In this document: positions 19,064-28,592 of the stretch, in pieces
Layout: every line of letters starts with the position of its first letter
Position numbering within the stretch: the stretch's first letter is position 1
Assembly (NCBI RefSeq): GCF_029623755.1
Contig: NZ_CP121106.1
Span: forward strand, 434,001-498,000
Direction of reading: 5' to 3'
Length of the DNA: 64,000 bases
Source: Altererythrobacter sp. CAU 1644
Lineage (GTDB): Bacteria; Pseudomonadota; Alphaproteobacteria; Sphingomonadales; Sphingomonadaceae
Translations under genes and position numbers: made by a program
The notes under the pieces: model-generated
What the model saw: only the letters and a program-made list of their open reading frames with translations
Database searches by the model: none
What the model was told of the DNA's origin: nothing

Positions 19064-19969
19064 ATGCGCATAATCTTCATGGGAACGCCCGAATTTGCGG
19101 TGCCGGCGCTCGAAGCGCTGCATGACGCGGCGCATGAGATCGTCTGCGTCTATACCCAGCCGCCGCGGCCGGCGGGTCGGGGCAAGAAGCTTCAGCCCTC
19201 GCCGGTCCACAAGACGGCCGAGCGACTTGGAATCGAGGTCCGCAACCCGACCTCGCTCAAGTCTGCCGAGGAGCAGCAACGCTTTGCCGCGCTCGACGCC
19301 GATGTGGCGGTGGTCGCGGCCTACGGCCTGATTCTGCCCCACGCCATTCTCGACGCGCCCAAACACGGCTGCCTCAACATCCATGCCTCGATCCTGCCGC
19401 GCTGGCGCGGGGCCGCGCCGATCCATCGTGCGGTGATGGCGGGCGACCCAACCACCGGCGTCACCATCATGCAGATGGAGGCGGGGCTCGACACCGGGCC
19501 GATGCTGGCGACGGTGCGGACCCCGATCGAGGACAAGACCACGGGCGAACTGACCGAGGAACTGGCCGAGCTGGGCGCGCAACTGATGGTCGGCACGCTG
19601 ATCGACCTCGCGATGCTCCACCCGGTCGCGCAGGACGATGCGGAGGCCACCTATGCTCCAAAGATCGACAAGGCCGAGGCGCGGATCGACTGGTCACGGC
19701 CGGCCGAGGAACTGGTGCGGCAGATGCATGGCCTCGCCCCCTTCCCTGGCGCGTGGTGCGAGATCGACGGGGAGCGCGTGAAGCTGCTCCGTGCGGAGAT
19801 GTTCGAGGGTTCGGGCGTGCCGGGCGAAGTACTTGACGACGATCTTGCCGTGGCTTGCGGATCGGGCGCGATCCGGCCGCTGCGCCTCCAGCGCGCGGGC
19901 AAGCCGGCGATGGATCGGGCCGATTTCCTGCGCGGTCGTCCGGTTGCAAAGGGCACCATCCTGCCATGA
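19064..19969 (+). CDS. fmt: methionyl-tRNA formyltransferase
   Basis: 301 residues. N-terminal [19 protein letters not shown], catalytic region [25 protein letters not shown] with the Asn/His/Asp set, then a C-terminal OB-fold. It formylates Met-tRNA(fMet) for initiation. def is nearby but on the opposite strand, separated by recR. ATGA overlap with truA. Confidence 0.98.
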   Translation: MRIIFMGTPEFAVPALEALHDAAHEIVCVYTQPPRPAGRGKKLQPSPVHKTAERLGIEVRNPTSLKSAEEQQRFAALDADVAVVAAYGLILPHAILDAPKHGCLNIHASILPRWRGAAPIHRAVMAGDPTTGVTIMQMEAGLDTGPMLATVRTPIEDKTTGELTEELAELGAQLMVGTLIDLAMLHPVAQDDAEATYAPKIDKAEARIDWSRPAEELVRQMHGLAPFPGAWCEIDGERVKLLRAEMFEGSGVPGEVLDDDLAVACGSGAIRPLRLQRAGKPAMDRADFLRGRPVAKGTILP

Positions 19970-20715
19970 CCCGTTTCGCGCTCACGATTGAATTCGACGG
20001 GACGCCTTTCGTCGGCCTGCAGCGCCAGACGACCGGCCCGAGTGTGCAGCAGGCGATCGAGGAAGCCGCCGAGCGCGTCACCGGCGAGACTGTCACGCTG
20101 CACAGCGCAGGGCGCACCGACACCGGGGTCCATGCGCTCGCGATGCGCAGCCATTTCGATCTTGAGAAAGACATTACGCCGTTCCGCCTAATGGAAGCGC
20201 TCAATGCGCACTTGCGGCCCGATCTGATCGCCATCACCCATTGCGAAACCGTAGCCGATGACTGGCACGCGCGCTTTTCCTGCATCGGGCGCAGCTATGT
20301 CTATCGCATCGCCAATCGCCGCGCGCCGCTAACGCTAGATCTCCATCGCGCCTGGCAGGTTGCTCCCGAACTTGACGAGAAGGCGATGCACCGCGCGGCG
20401 CAGGCGCTGGTCGGGCTGCACGACTTCACCACTTTTCGTTCGGTCCAGTGCCAGGCAAAGGACCCTGTGAAGACGCTCGACCGGCTCGACGTCGAACGGG
20501 ACGGCGAGGAGGTCCGCATCCACGCGGCAGCTCGCAGCTTTCTCCACCACCAGGTCCGCAGCATGGTCGGCTGCCTTGCGCTCGTCGGCATGGGCCGGTG
20601 GCGCGAGGATCAGTTAGCCAAGGCGCTGGAGGCAAAGGACCGGCAGGCGCTCGGGCTCAATGCACCACCGCACGGTCTCTATTTCGTCGAGGCCATCTAT
20701 CCCGCCGATGCCTGA
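19966..20715 (+). CDS. truA: tRNA pseudouridine(38-40) synthase TruA
   Basis: 249 residues from ATG 19966. Catalytic Asp lies in [11 protein letters not shown] (about residue 52); LSIEFDGT-like start and [13 protein letters not shown] are family signatures. It modifies uridines 38-40 of the anticodon stem-loop. The start overlaps the fmt stop by 4 bp. Confidence 0.97.
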   Translation: MTRFALTIEFDGTPFVGLQRQTTGPSVQQAIEEAAERVTGETVTLHSAGRTDTGVHALAMRSHFDLEKDITPFRLMEALNAHLRPDLIAITHCETVADDWHARFSCIGRSYVYRIANRRAPLTLDLHRAWQVAPELDEKAMHRAAQALVGLHDFTTFRSVQCQAKDPVKTLDRLDVERDGEEVRIHAAARSFLHHQVRSMVGCLALVGMGRWREDQLAKALEAKDRQALGLNAPPHGLYFVEAIYPADA

Positions 20716-20792
20716 CCTAACGTCACCCTAGCCATCGCATCGCACCGCGCGTAACGTTGCTGACTGAAACTGAGTTCTTTGGAGGAATCGAC

Positions 20793-21905
20793 ATGAGCAC
20801 CACCGGCAAGCAGCTATTCACCACGCTCGAAAGCAACGGGACGCTCACAGTTGAAATCGAGGAAGTCACCTTCCCCGACCCCACCGGAAACCAGGTGCTG
20901 GTCAAGATGGAAGCGGCGCCAATCAACCCGTCCGATCTCGCGATCCTGACTGGTGCGGCCGATCTCGAGAACGCCGAATATTCGCCCGGCAAATATGTCG
21001 CCAACATGCCCGAGCCATTCAACACCGGCTCGAAGGCGCGCCATGGGCAGAAACTGCCAGCCGGAAACGAGGGCGCGGGCACCGTCGTCGCGACCGGTGA
21101 CAGTGACTACGCCAAATCGCTGATGGGCCAGCGCGTTGCCTGCGTACCGGGCAACGCTTTCAGCCAATACGCCATCGCCGATGCTGCCATGTGCCTGCCG
21201 CTGGGCGATCACAGCGCCGAGGACGGGGCAAGCTCCTTCGTCAACCCGATGACCGCGCTTGGCTTTGTCGAGAATGCCAGGATGGATGGCGCCAAAGCGA
21301 TCGTCCACACCGCAGGGGCCTCAAACCTCGGCCAGATGCTGGTCAAGATCTGCCAGGAGGACGGTTTCGAATTGGTCAATATCGTCCGCAAGGCCGAGCA
21401 TGTGGAACTGCTCAAGGGGCTCGGCGCGAAACATGTCGTCAACTCGTCCGACGATGATTTCATGGCGCAACTCCGCGACGCGATAGACGCGACCGACGCA
21501 TTCTATGGGTTTGACCCGATCGGCGGCGGACAGGCGGTCGACAATGTGTTCAAGGCGATGGAGCAGGTCGCGGTCAGCAAGATGACCGAATATTCGCGGT
21601 ATGGTTCGAACCAGCAGAAGCGCATGTTCATCTATGGCCGGCTCGATTTCGGCCCGACGATCCTGACGCCAAGCTATGGTTTCGGGTGGACGCTGTCGGG
21701 TTGGCTGCTCTTCCCCTTCCTGCAGTCGGCGGGGATGGAAACGGTGATGCGGATGCGCCAGCGCGTGCTTGAAAACCTCACGACCACTTTCGCCAGCAGC
21801 TACAAGAAGCGGGTCAATCTCGAAGAGATGCTGACAAAGGACGCGGTGACCGATTATCGCGCGATGAAGACCGGCGAAAAGTACCTCGTCACGCCCTGGA
21901 GCTGA
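20793..21905 (+). CDS. zinc-free MDR alcohol/quinone dehydrogenase-like protein
   Basis: 370 residues. A GroES-like N-domain (INPSDLAILTG, GNEGAGTVVATG) and a Rossmann NAD(P) domain (IVHTAGASNLGQMLVKICQ) match the medium-chain reductase superfamily, quinone-reductase or 2-haloacrylate-reductase-like group; no structural zinc Cys cluster is seen. The substrate is unclear. ATG 20793 has GGAGG nine bases upstream; an in-frame ATG at 20757 lacks one. Confidence 0.88.
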   Translation: MSTTGKQLFTTLESNGTLTVEIEEVTFPDPTGNQVLVKMEAAPINPSDLAILTGAADLENAEYSPGKYVANMPEPFNTGSKARHGQKLPAGNEGAGTVVATGDSDYAKSLMGQRVACVPGNAFSQYAIADAAMCLPLGDHSAEDGASSFVNPMTALGFVENARMDGAKAIVHTAGASNLGQMLVKICQEDGFELVNIVRKAEHVELLKGLGAKHVVNSSDDDFMAQLRDAIDATDAFYGFDPIGGGQAVDNVFKAMEQVAVSKMTEYSRYGSNQQKRMFIYGRLDFGPTILTPSYGFGWTLSGWLLFPFLQSAGMETVMRMRQRVLENLTTTFASSYKKRVNLEEMLTKDAVTDYRAMKTGEKYLVTPWS

Positions 21906-21909
21906 TCGC

Positions 21910-22896
21910 CTAGGGCTTGTCGAACGCCTGCTGGATCGCGGCGGGATCGGTGATTCCGCTGGCCAGCAGCAGCATCAGCAGGATCCGCGACTTGGCCGGG
22001 CCAAGCGAACGCGCGGCGATGAAACCGCGCGCATCGTCATCGACCTCGACATTGCGGTCGACCAGGCCTTCGTCGACCCGGCTCGAGCGCACCACGGGCA
22101 CGCCCGCAGCCGCCGCCTGCTGCAGCGCATCGAGGACACAGCGCGGCGCATTGCCCTGCCCCATCCCGGCGAGCACGATGCCCTGGCAGCCAATTCCGAG
22201 CAGCGCCTCGACCGGCTGAGCGTCCATCCCCGCTCCGGCGATCAGGATTGCTACGCGTGGCAGCTTTTCGGGCCACGCAAACCGGGCCTTTTCGCCTGTT
22301 CTGGCCGCCGGACCGAACCAATCGAGCGTGCTCGGCGTCACCCGTCCCAGCGGCCCGCGCGGAAATCCCTTGAACGCGTCGATATTGCTCGTCGCCGCCT
22401 TGCGCACGTCCCGTGCGGCGAAGATCGTATCGCCCATCACCACCAGCACGCCGCGATCGCGCGAAGCCGGATCGCTCGCGACACGCACCGCATTGGCGAA
22501 ATTGCGCATGCCATCGCTGCCCACCGCGTCAGCCGGTCGCATCGCGCCGACCAGGATCACCGGCTTGCCGGGTTCGAGCGTCTGGTCCAGCAGCAGCGCG
22601 GTTTCCTCCGCCGTATCGGTGCCGTGGGTGATGATGATCCCGCAAATCGCGTCATCTGCCTGGGCCCGCACGACTTCGGCATGCAACCGGTCCCACACCG
22701 GCCAGTCGATATCCTGCGAGCCGATACTGGCGATCTCGACGGCATCGAGTTCAGCATCGATACCGAGCGACTTCACCTCGCGCAGCATGTCCTCCGCTGC
22801 GATCTGTCCGGGGCTGTAGCCGCTGCCAAAGGCCGAGCCTCCGCTGCCCGCAATCGTGCCACCCGTGGCGAGAACCCTGATCCTGCTGGTATTCAT
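21910..22896 (-). CDS. asparaginase
   Basis: 328 residues from ATG 22896 (a TTG just upstream is also possible). The two catalytic threonines are in TGGTIAG (Thr14) and HGTDT (91-95). Hydrolyses L-asparagine to aspartate and ammonia. No export signal, so cytoplasmic. Convergent with the dehydrogenase, stops 4 bp apart. Confidence 0.94.
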   Translation of the reverse strand: MNTSRIRVLATGGTIAGSGGSAFGSGYSPGQIAAEDMLREVKSLGIDAELDAVEIASIGSQDIDWPVWDRLHAEVVRAQADDAICGIIITHGTDTAEETALLLDQTLEPGKPVILVGAMRPADAVGSDGMRNFANAVRVASDPASRDRGVLVVMGDTIFAARDVRKAATSNIDAFKGFPRGPLGRVTPSTLDWFGPAARTGEKARFAWPEKLPRVAILIAGAGMDAQPVEALLGIGCQGIVLAGMGQGNAPRCVLDALQQAAAAGVPVVRSSRVDEGLVDRNVEVDDDARGFIAARSLGPAKSRILLMLLLASGITDPAAIQQAFDKP

Positions 22897-22940
22897 CAAC
22901 GCGCCGATAGCGCTGCAATCGGCACAAAGCCAATCAGCAA

Positions 22941-22968
22941 TTGATTTTGAACGAATCGACGCTAGATA
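22941..22968 (+). promoter_or_regulatory. putative tRNA-Val promoter
   Basis: TTGATT (22941-22946), 16-bp spacer, TAGATA (22963-22968); the expected transcript start is about 20 bases ahead of the mature tRNA. Confidence 0.55.
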
Positions 22969-22993
22969 GCCCCCACTTGCAAAGCGAGCCGCG

Positions 22994-23069
22994 GGGCGAT
23001 TAGCTCAGTTGGTAGAGCATCTCGTTTACACCGAGAGGGTCGGCAGTTCGAGCCTGTCATCGCCCACCA
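22994..23069 (+). tRNA. tRNA-Val (UAC)
   Basis: 76-nt cloverleaf: acceptor GGGCGAT with ATCGCCC, D-arm GCTC/GAGC, anticodon stem TCTCG/CGAGA around loop TTTACAC (anticodon TAC), T-arm GGCAG/CTGTC with TTCGAGC, and an encoded CCA end. Confidence 0.97.
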
Positions 23070-23116
23070 CCGCCGTTCGCTGTAGTTGCAAGAGCTTCGA
23101 ATAGCGGGAGGAAGCT

Positions 23117-24382
23117 ATCCACGAAGCTCCCTACGACATCGCAATAGTGGGCTGCGGTCCGGCTGGACTCGCGGCCGCGCTCGCATTGCACCGCGATGGA
23201 CACCGAATAACATTGTTCGAGCGCTTTGCGGAACCGCGACCGCTTGGTTCGGGGTTGATGCTGCAACCATCCGGCATGGCGGTATTGCACCGCCTCGGCG
23301 TTGCCCATGAAGTTGCAAAGCGCGGGGCACGAATAGACGCCCTGTTCGGCCTCAACGAGCATGGCCGCATCGCGCTCGATGCGCCCTACTCAAGCCTTGG
23401 GATCAAGGATGCATTCGGATTGGGTATCCATCGCGCGAGCCTTTTTTCAGTCTTGTTTGATGCAGTCCAGATCGTCGCGTTGCCGATCCTTACCGGACAT
23501 GAGGTCAAATCCAGTCACTCCACGACTGTTGGACGGGTCCTGGAATTTGCCGACGGATCGCGCTCGCGCCCGTTTGACCTTGTCGTCGATGCGAGCGGTT
23601 GGGGCACGCAGATCGAGGCAGGTAAGAACCATGGGCTATTGCCATTCGGCGCCCTTTGGGCATCGCTCCCGGTGGGTGAGAACGATAGCTTTGCCCGAAA
23701 CCTGCTTGAACAACGCTATCGCCGCGCTTCGCAGATGGTCGGTGTGCTTCCGATCGGTTCGAGGGGCGCTAATGATCCCGACGAGGTTGCATTCTTCTGG
23801 TCCCTACGCCGAGCTGATCACGAGAAGTGGCGCGCCAGCGCCTTGGACCAATGGAAGGAGGAAGTGCTTTCGCTGTGGCCTCAAGTGGAGTTCCTGCTCG
23901 ACCGCATCGACAGCCACGACGATCTCACCTTTGCTCGCTACGCCCATCGGACAGCCAAGCGAGTGCAAGGCAAGCGGCTGATCCGCATCGGCGATGCGTG
24001 GCACTCCGCCAGTCCGCAACTTGGACAGGGGGCCAACATGGCATTGCTCGATGCCTGGGGTCTCGCACTAGGACTCCGGGAGGGTCGCACACTTGACGAG
24101 GGGTTGAGGCTGGCGTCAGCGTGGCGGGGCGATCATGTCGCAATCTACCGGTTCGTGACCGCTGCCTTCACACCGATGTTCCAGTCGGAAGCGTCTCTTT
24201 GGCCGCTGTTGCGCGATCGGGTGCTGGCACCCCTTTCAAGAACTGGCCCAATCGCCGCGCTACAGGCGCGATTGATGTCAGGTTTGTTCGGCTGGCCCCT
24301 CGCTCAGCTGGGACTTGAGCTGCCCGAATATTCTGAGATGGCCTCCTCGATCGCCACGCGCGCTTCCTCGCTGTCCCAGTGA
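23117..24382 (+). CDS. FAD-dependent monooxygenase, start codon non-standard
   Basis: About 421 residues. The dinucleotide-binding fold DIAIVGCGPAGLAAAL, a second FAD motif GDAWHSASPQLGQGANMALLDA and an intervening DG-like region mark it as a class A flavin monooxygenase/geranylgeranyl-reductase-like protein. The first ATG/GTG/TTG in frame is GTG 23147, which would delete the first beta strand. The frame is open back to a TAG at 23102-23104, and a strong GGGAGGAA sits five bases before ATC 23117. I therefore give 23117 as the likely ancestral or rare start. The 3' end overlaps tlpA antisense by 79 bp. Possibly acquired beside the tRNA. Confidence 0.72.
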   Translation: MHEAPYDIAIVGCGPAGLAAALALHRDGHRITLFERFAEPRPLGSGLMLQPSGMAVLHRLGVAHEVAKRGARIDALFGLNEHGRIALDAPYSSLGIKDAFGLGIHRASLFSVLFDAVQIVALPILTGHEVKSSHSTTVGRVLEFADGSRSRPFDLVVDASGWGTQIEAGKNHGLLPFGALWASLPVGENDSFARNLLEQRYRRASQMVGVLPIGSRGANDPDEVAFFWSLRRADHEKWRASALDQWKEEVLSLWPQVEFLLDRIDSHDDLTFARYAHRTAKRVQGKRLIRIGDAWHSASPQLGQGANMALLDAWGLALGLREGRTLDEGLRLASAWRGDHVAIYRFVTAAFTPMFQSEASLWPLLRDRVLAPLSRTGPIAALQARLMSGLFGWPLAQLGLELPEYSEMASSIATRASSLSQ

Positions 24383-24894
24383 TAACCGCCCGCGACGCGA
24401 AACACTTCCTGCCCGGCCGCATCGTAGAGCACGGTGACCGGCAAGACCCCATCGAACGCGAAGCCGAGCTTGTTCTCGGTATCCAACCAAGGTTCGAGAT
24501 TGCGGAAATTCCGTTCGGCGAAGAAGGGTTCGACCAGTTCAGCACCCTTCATGTCCTGGCTGACCGTGATGACCCGCAGTTCGTCGCCCATCTCATCCGC
24601 CAGCGTGTCGAGCATGGGCATCTCGACCACGCAGGGCGCGCACCAGGTCGCCCACAGGTTGAGCAGGACCGGCTTGCCCTGAAGCGCGCCGAGATTGAGC
24701 GTCTTGCCCGCCGGATCGACCACCTCGACCGCCGGCATCAGCTCGCCAACGTAGCTGCGGTCAATTTCCCCGCTCAAGCCCTGCTTGTCGCTCGCCAACT
24801 CGCCCTGTTGTTGCGCTGCATCGTCCGGCTCTCTATCGCAGCCAGCCAGAAGCAGCGCCGAGGCGAGTATTGTGAGCGATAACCGTAAGGACAC
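24304..24894 (-). CDS. TlpA-like thioredoxin lipoprotein
   Basis: 196 residues from GTG 24894 (GGAG seven bases upstream). Lipobox LLLAGC (Cys19), then a TlpA/ResA thioredoxin fold with WATWCAPC (Cys85, Cys88) and a cis-Pro in LPVTVLYD. It is expected to be a periplasmic membrane-anchored reductant, for example for cytochrome c maturation. Its 5' end overlaps the divergent argH start by 23 bp. Confidence 0.9.
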   Translation of the reverse strand: MSLRLSLTILASALLLAGCDREPDDAAQQQGELASDKQGLSGEIDRSYVGELMPAVEVVDPAGKTLNLGALQGKPVLLNLWATWCAPCVVEMPMLDTLADEMGDELRVITVSQDMKGAELVEPFFAERNFRNLEPWLDTENKLGFAFDGVLPVTVLYDAAGQEVFRVAGGYHWDSEEARVAIEEAISEYSGSSSPS

Positions 24895-26287
24895 GGGCGT
24901 CTCCAACCAGATGTGGGGGGGCAGGTTCGCAGAGGGACCTAGCGCGATCATGCGCGAAATCAATGCTTCGATTCCCTTCGACAAGGCCTTGTGGCGGCAG
25001 GATATCGCGGCATCGAAGGCGCATGTCGCCATGCTCGGTGCGCAAGGGATCGTCTCGGACGAAGATGCAGAGGCCATCGGCAACGGGCTCGATCGTGTTG
25101 CCGAAGAGTATGCCCGCGACGGCGTGCCTGAGGACTGGGACCTCGAAGACATCCACATGACTACCGAGAGCCGCCTCGCCGAATTGATTGGCCCTGTGGC
25201 GGGTCGCCTGCATACCGCGCGCAGCCGCAACGACCAGGTGGCGACCGATTTCCGCCTGTGGGTGCGCAATGCGATCGACGAGGTCGATGCGGGGCTGGTG
25301 GCGTTGCAGCGAGCCCTGGTCGCGCGCGCCGACGAACATGCCGCCAGCATCATGCCCGGCTTTACCCACTTGCAGACGGCGCAGCCCGTTACACTGGGCC
25401 ACCACTTGATGGCCTATTACGAGATGATCCGGCGTGATCGTTCGCGCTTTGCCGATGCGCGCAAGCGGCTGAACGAGAGCCCGCTGGGCTCCGCCGCGCT
25501 GGCCGGCACGGGCTTCGATATCGACCGCGAAGCGACCGCCACCGCCCTCGGATTCGACCGACCGGCCGCCAACAGCCTCGATGCCGTGTCCGACCGCGAT
25601 TTCGCGCTCGATTACCTGATGGCAGCGAGCCAGTGCGCGCTGCATCTCTCGCGGCTGGCAGAGGAATTCATCATCTGGGCGAGCCAGCCGTTCGGTTTCG
25701 TCCGCCTGCCCGACAGCCTTTCGACCGGCAGCAGCATCATGCCGCAGAAGAAGAACCCCGATGCCGCCGAACTGGTGCGCGGACACGCAGGGCGGGTGAT
25801 CGGCTGCGCGACCGCGCTGATGATCACCATGAAGGGCCTGCCGCTCGCCTATTCGAAGGATATGCAGGACGACAAGCCACCGGTATTCGAAGCGACGGGC
25901 CTGCTCGCGCTCAGCATTGCCGCGATGACCGGGATGGTGGCCGACAGCGAATTCCGCACTGAGCGCATGCGTCAGGCGGCCGAGCTTGGCTATGCCACCG
26001 CCACCGATCTGGCCGACTGGCTGGTGCGCGAGGCCGATATCCCGTTTCGCGAGGCGCATCACATCACCGGCGCCGCTGTAAAACGGGCCGAGGCCGATGG
26101 CGTGGCGCTCGACCAGCTACCACTCGAGGTACTGCAGGAGATCGATGCCCGGATCGACGAGCATGTCTATCGGGCGCTGTCGGTCGATGCTTCGGTAGCC
26201 TCACGCGCTTCGTATGGCGGCACCGCGCCCGATCAGGTAAGGATGCAGGTGGCGCGTGCAAAAGCCCAGTTGAGCGAGGACGAGTGA
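24872..26287 (+). CDS. argH: argininosuccinate lyase
   Basis: 471 residues from GTG 24872, which has GAGG eight bases upstream; ATG 24911 (MWGGRF) is the shorter alternative but has no ribosome site. Signature [15 protein letters not shown], plus [13 protein letters not shown] and [10 protein letters not shown]. Splits argininosuccinate into arginine and fumarate, the last step of arginine synthesis. Its stop overlaps the next start by one base. Confidence 0.97.
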   Translation: MSDNRKDTGVSNQMWGGRFAEGPSAIMREINASIPFDKALWRQDIAASKAHVAMLGAQGIVSDEDAEAIGNGLDRVAEEYARDGVPEDWDLEDIHMTTESRLAELIGPVAGRLHTARSRNDQVATDFRLWVRNAIDEVDAGLVALQRALVARADEHAASIMPGFTHLQTAQPVTLGHHLMAYYEMIRRDRSRFADARKRLNESPLGSAALAGTGFDIDREATATALGFDRPAANSLDAVSDRDFALDYLMAASQCALHLSRLAEEFIIWASQPFGFVRLPDSLSTGSSIMPQKKNPDAAELVRGHAGRVIGCATALMITMKGLPLAYSKDMQDDKPPVFEATGLLALSIAAMTGMVADSEFRTERMRQAAELGYATATDLADWLVREADIPFREAHHITGAAVKRAEADGVALDQLPLEVLQEIDARIDEHVYRALSVDASVASRASYGGTAPDQVRMQVARAKAQLSEDE

Positions 26288-26523
26288 TGCGGAAAGCGGC
26301 CATATTGTTGATTGCGCTGGCGATTGCCGCCTGCGGCCAACGCACCGACCTCGAACCGAAGGCCGGCCAGAGCCTGCCGCCCGCCCCCTATGGCGCGGAG
26401 ACGCCGCCTGACGCCGAGGAACTCCTGAAGCTCGAAGCCCTGGCCGCGCCCGAGCGCAGCGTGGAACTGCGTCGCCGCTCGGAAGAACGCGCCGACGACC
26501 CGTTCGACCTTCCGCCCGAATAG
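26287..26523 (+). CDS. LptM-like small lipoprotein
   Basis: 78 residues. Lipoprotein signal AAILLIALAIAAC followed directly by GQRTDLEPKAGQ, then an acidic, Pro-rich tail. A short lipoprotein with CGQ after the lipobox, immediately upstream of lysA, matches the position and look of LptM (YifL), which assists maturation of the LPS translocon LptDE. Sequence beyond the lipobox is too divergent to be certain. Start ATG 26287 within the argH stop TGATG. Confidence 0.7.
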   Translation: MRKAAILLIALAIAACGQRTDLEPKAGQSLPPAPYGAETPPDAEELLKLEALAAPERSVELRRRSEERADDPFDLPPE

Positions 26524-26538
26524 GAAGCGCAGACAGCA

Positions 26539-27801
26539 ATGGATCATTTCACGCTTCGTGACGGTGTGCTGCATGCAGAAGATGTGCCGCTCCCGCGGAT
26601 CGCTGAGGAGGTCGGAACGCCGGTCTATGTCTATTCCCGCGCCACGCTGGAGCGGCACGCGCGGGTCTTCACGGAAGCGCTGGCAGATATCCCGAGCAAG
26701 CTGATCGCCTTCGCGGTCAAGTCCAACCCCAACCTGGCCGTCCTCAAAGTGCTGCAACGCGCCGGCTTCGGCGCCGACGTGGTCTCGGGCGGCGAGCTGC
26801 GCCGCGCGCTGGCCGCCGGGATGCCGCCCGAAAAGATCGTGTTCTCAGGCGTCGGCAAGACCCGTGCCGAGCTCGAGCTCGGGCTGGCGGAAGGGATCGG
26901 CCAGTTCAACATCGAGTCGCGCGAGGAAGGTCGCGAGCTGGCAGAGCTTGCGGCGTCGCTGGGCCAGCGCGCGCGCGCCTGCTTGCGAATCAATCCCGAC
27001 GTCGATGCCAAGACCCACGAGAAGATCTCGACCGGGAAGGCCGAGAACAAGTTCGGCATCCCGCTGGTCCACGCGCGCGAAGCCTATGACGAACTGGCCG
27101 CCCTGGATGGCCTCGACCTGCGCGGCGTGGCGGTCCACATCGGTAGCCAGTTGGGCGATCTCGAGCCGCTCGAGACGGCATTCGCCAAGGTCGGCGCACT
27201 CGTCGACGACTTGCGCGCGGCCGGACACGAGGTGACGCATGTCGATCTCGGCGGTGGGCTCGGCGTGCCTTACAAGGCGGGCGAGCAGTTTCCTTCACCG
27301 GCCGAATATGGCGCGATGGTCGCCCGGGTGACCCGGGACTGGGGCGTGCATCTGACCTTCGAACCGGGCCGCGTGATCGCAGGTAATGCCGGCGTGCTGC
27401 TGACCCGCGTGGTGCGGGTCAAGCGCGGCGGCAACGGCCCGCCCTTCGTCATCGTCGATGCGGCGATGAACGACCTCGCCCGCCCGGCACTCTACGGTGC
27501 GTGGCACGATTTCGACGCGGTCGCGCCCAGCGGCGAGCGCATGACGGCCAATATTGTCGGGCCGATCTGCGAAACCGGCGACACCTTCGCGCAAGATCGT
27601 GAATGCGACGCGTTGCAATCGGGCGAACTTGCGGTGTTCCGGACGGCGGGCGCCTATGGCGCGACCATGGCTTCGAGCTACAACTCGCGCGGCTTTGTGG
27701 CCGAGACGCTGGTGGATGGCGATCGCTACGCCGTCGTTGCCGACCGGATCGACGCGGGCGCGATCATGGATGCAGAGCGCGTCCCCGACTGGCTGGCATG
27801 A
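26539..27801 (+). CDS. lysA: diaminopimelate decarboxylase
   Basis: 420 residues. PLP Lys61 in FAVKSNPN; HIGSQLGDLEPL, DLGGGLGVPY and GPICETGD are family landmarks (the Cys of the last is catalytic, from the other subunit). Converts meso-diaminopimelate to lysine. Stop overlaps the next gene (ATGA). Confidence 0.98.
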   Translation: MDHFTLRDGVLHAEDVPLPRIAEEVGTPVYVYSRATLERHARVFTEALADIPSKLIAFAVKSNPNLAVLKVLQRAGFGADVVSGGELRRALAAGMPPEKIVFSGVGKTRAELELGLAEGIGQFNIESREEGRELAELAASLGQRARACLRINPDVDAKTHEKISTGKAENKFGIPLVHAREAYDELAALDGLDLRGVAVHIGSQLGDLEPLETAFAKVGALVDDLRAAGHEVTHVDLGGGLGVPYKAGEQFPSPAEYGAMVARVTRDWGVHLTFEPGRVIAGNAGVLLTRVVRVKRGGNGPPFVIVDAAMNDLARPALYGAWHDFDAVAPSGERMTANIVGPICETGDTFAQDRECDALQSGELAVFRTAGAYGATMASSYNSRGFVAETLVDGDRYAVVADRIDAGAIMDAERVPDWLA

Positions 27802-28592
27802 TCAATTCGCTGCCGCTGTTCCACCGGATCAAGGGACAGAAGGTCCTGGTGCTGGGGAATGGCGAGGCTGCCGAACCGAAGAGACGGCTGGTCGAGCGAG
27901 CCGGCGGCGTGATTGAGGACGATATGCAGCGCGCCATCGACGAGGGCGTGCGGATCGCATTCGTCGCCTTCGAGGATTCGCGCGCGTGCGAGAACGCCGC
28001 GATCAACTTGCGCTGCGCCGGGATGCTGGTGAATGTCGTCGACATGCCGGAGCTCTGCGATTTCACCACCCCCAGCATCCTCGATCGCGAGCCGGTGCTG
28101 ATCGCGGTGGGCACGGGCGGAGCCTCGGCCGGGCTGGCCAAGCATCTGCGGTTGCGGCTCGAGCGTGTTCTGCCGCAGTCGCTGGGCGACCTGGCCAAGG
28201 CATTGTTCGGCGGGCGCGAGAAGCTGCGCGCACGTTTTCCCGATGGTGCCGACCGGCGGCGAGCTTTGGATGAGGCGCTGCGCGAAGGCGGAGCGCTCGA
28301 TCCATTCGCTGCCGAATCCCACCGGCGCGTCGACGAGTGGCTCTCCGGCGCATCCACCACGGCCCCGGGCCGTGCGGAAACGATAGAACTAAGCAGCCCC
28401 GACCCGGAGGAACTGACACTCAGGCAGGCACGGTTGCTGGGCGAGGCGGACTTCGTCGTGCTTGATGGCGAGATACCGGAGGCTATCCTCGCGCGTACCC
28501 GCGCCGATGCCGCGCGGATCTCCCCGGCAGAAGCTGGCGGCATGACAGCCGCCGGGCTGACGGTCGTGCTTCGTTTTCGCGACGAGAGCTAG
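27798..28592 (+). CDS. siroheme synthase N-terminal (CysG-N/Met8-like) protein with vestigial methylase tail
   Basis: 264 residues from ATG 27798. Residues 1-190 are a precorrin-2 dehydrogenase/sirohydrochlorin ferrochelatase unit: LVLGNGEAAEPKRRL (NAD-binding loop), LCDFTTPSILDREPVLIAVGTGGASAGLAK and the dimerisation helices. The last 70 residues (TIELSSPDPEELTLRQARLL...) resemble the first strand-loop-helix of the SUMT methylase domain but lack its glycine-rich SAM loop and everything after. The complete methylase is at 59107. Its product supports siroheme for CysI. Confidence 0.88.
   Translation: MINSLPLFHRIKGQKVLVLGNGEAAEPKRRLVERAGGVIEDDMQRAIDEGVRIAFVAFEDSRACENAAINLRCAGMLVNVVDMPELCDFTTPSILDREPVLIAVGTGGASAGLAKHLRLRLERVLPQSLGDLAKALFGGREKLRARFPDGADRRRALDEALREGGALDPFAAESHRRVDEWLSGASTTAPGRAETIELSSPDPEELTLRQARLLGEADFVVLDGEIPEAILARTRADAARISPAEAGGMTAAGLTVVLRFRDES

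Noticed and set aside
17816..19621. Long extension of the def frame to about 600 codons
   Set aside because: The upstream part is antisense to fmt and in another frame of recR; Def begins at 18382.
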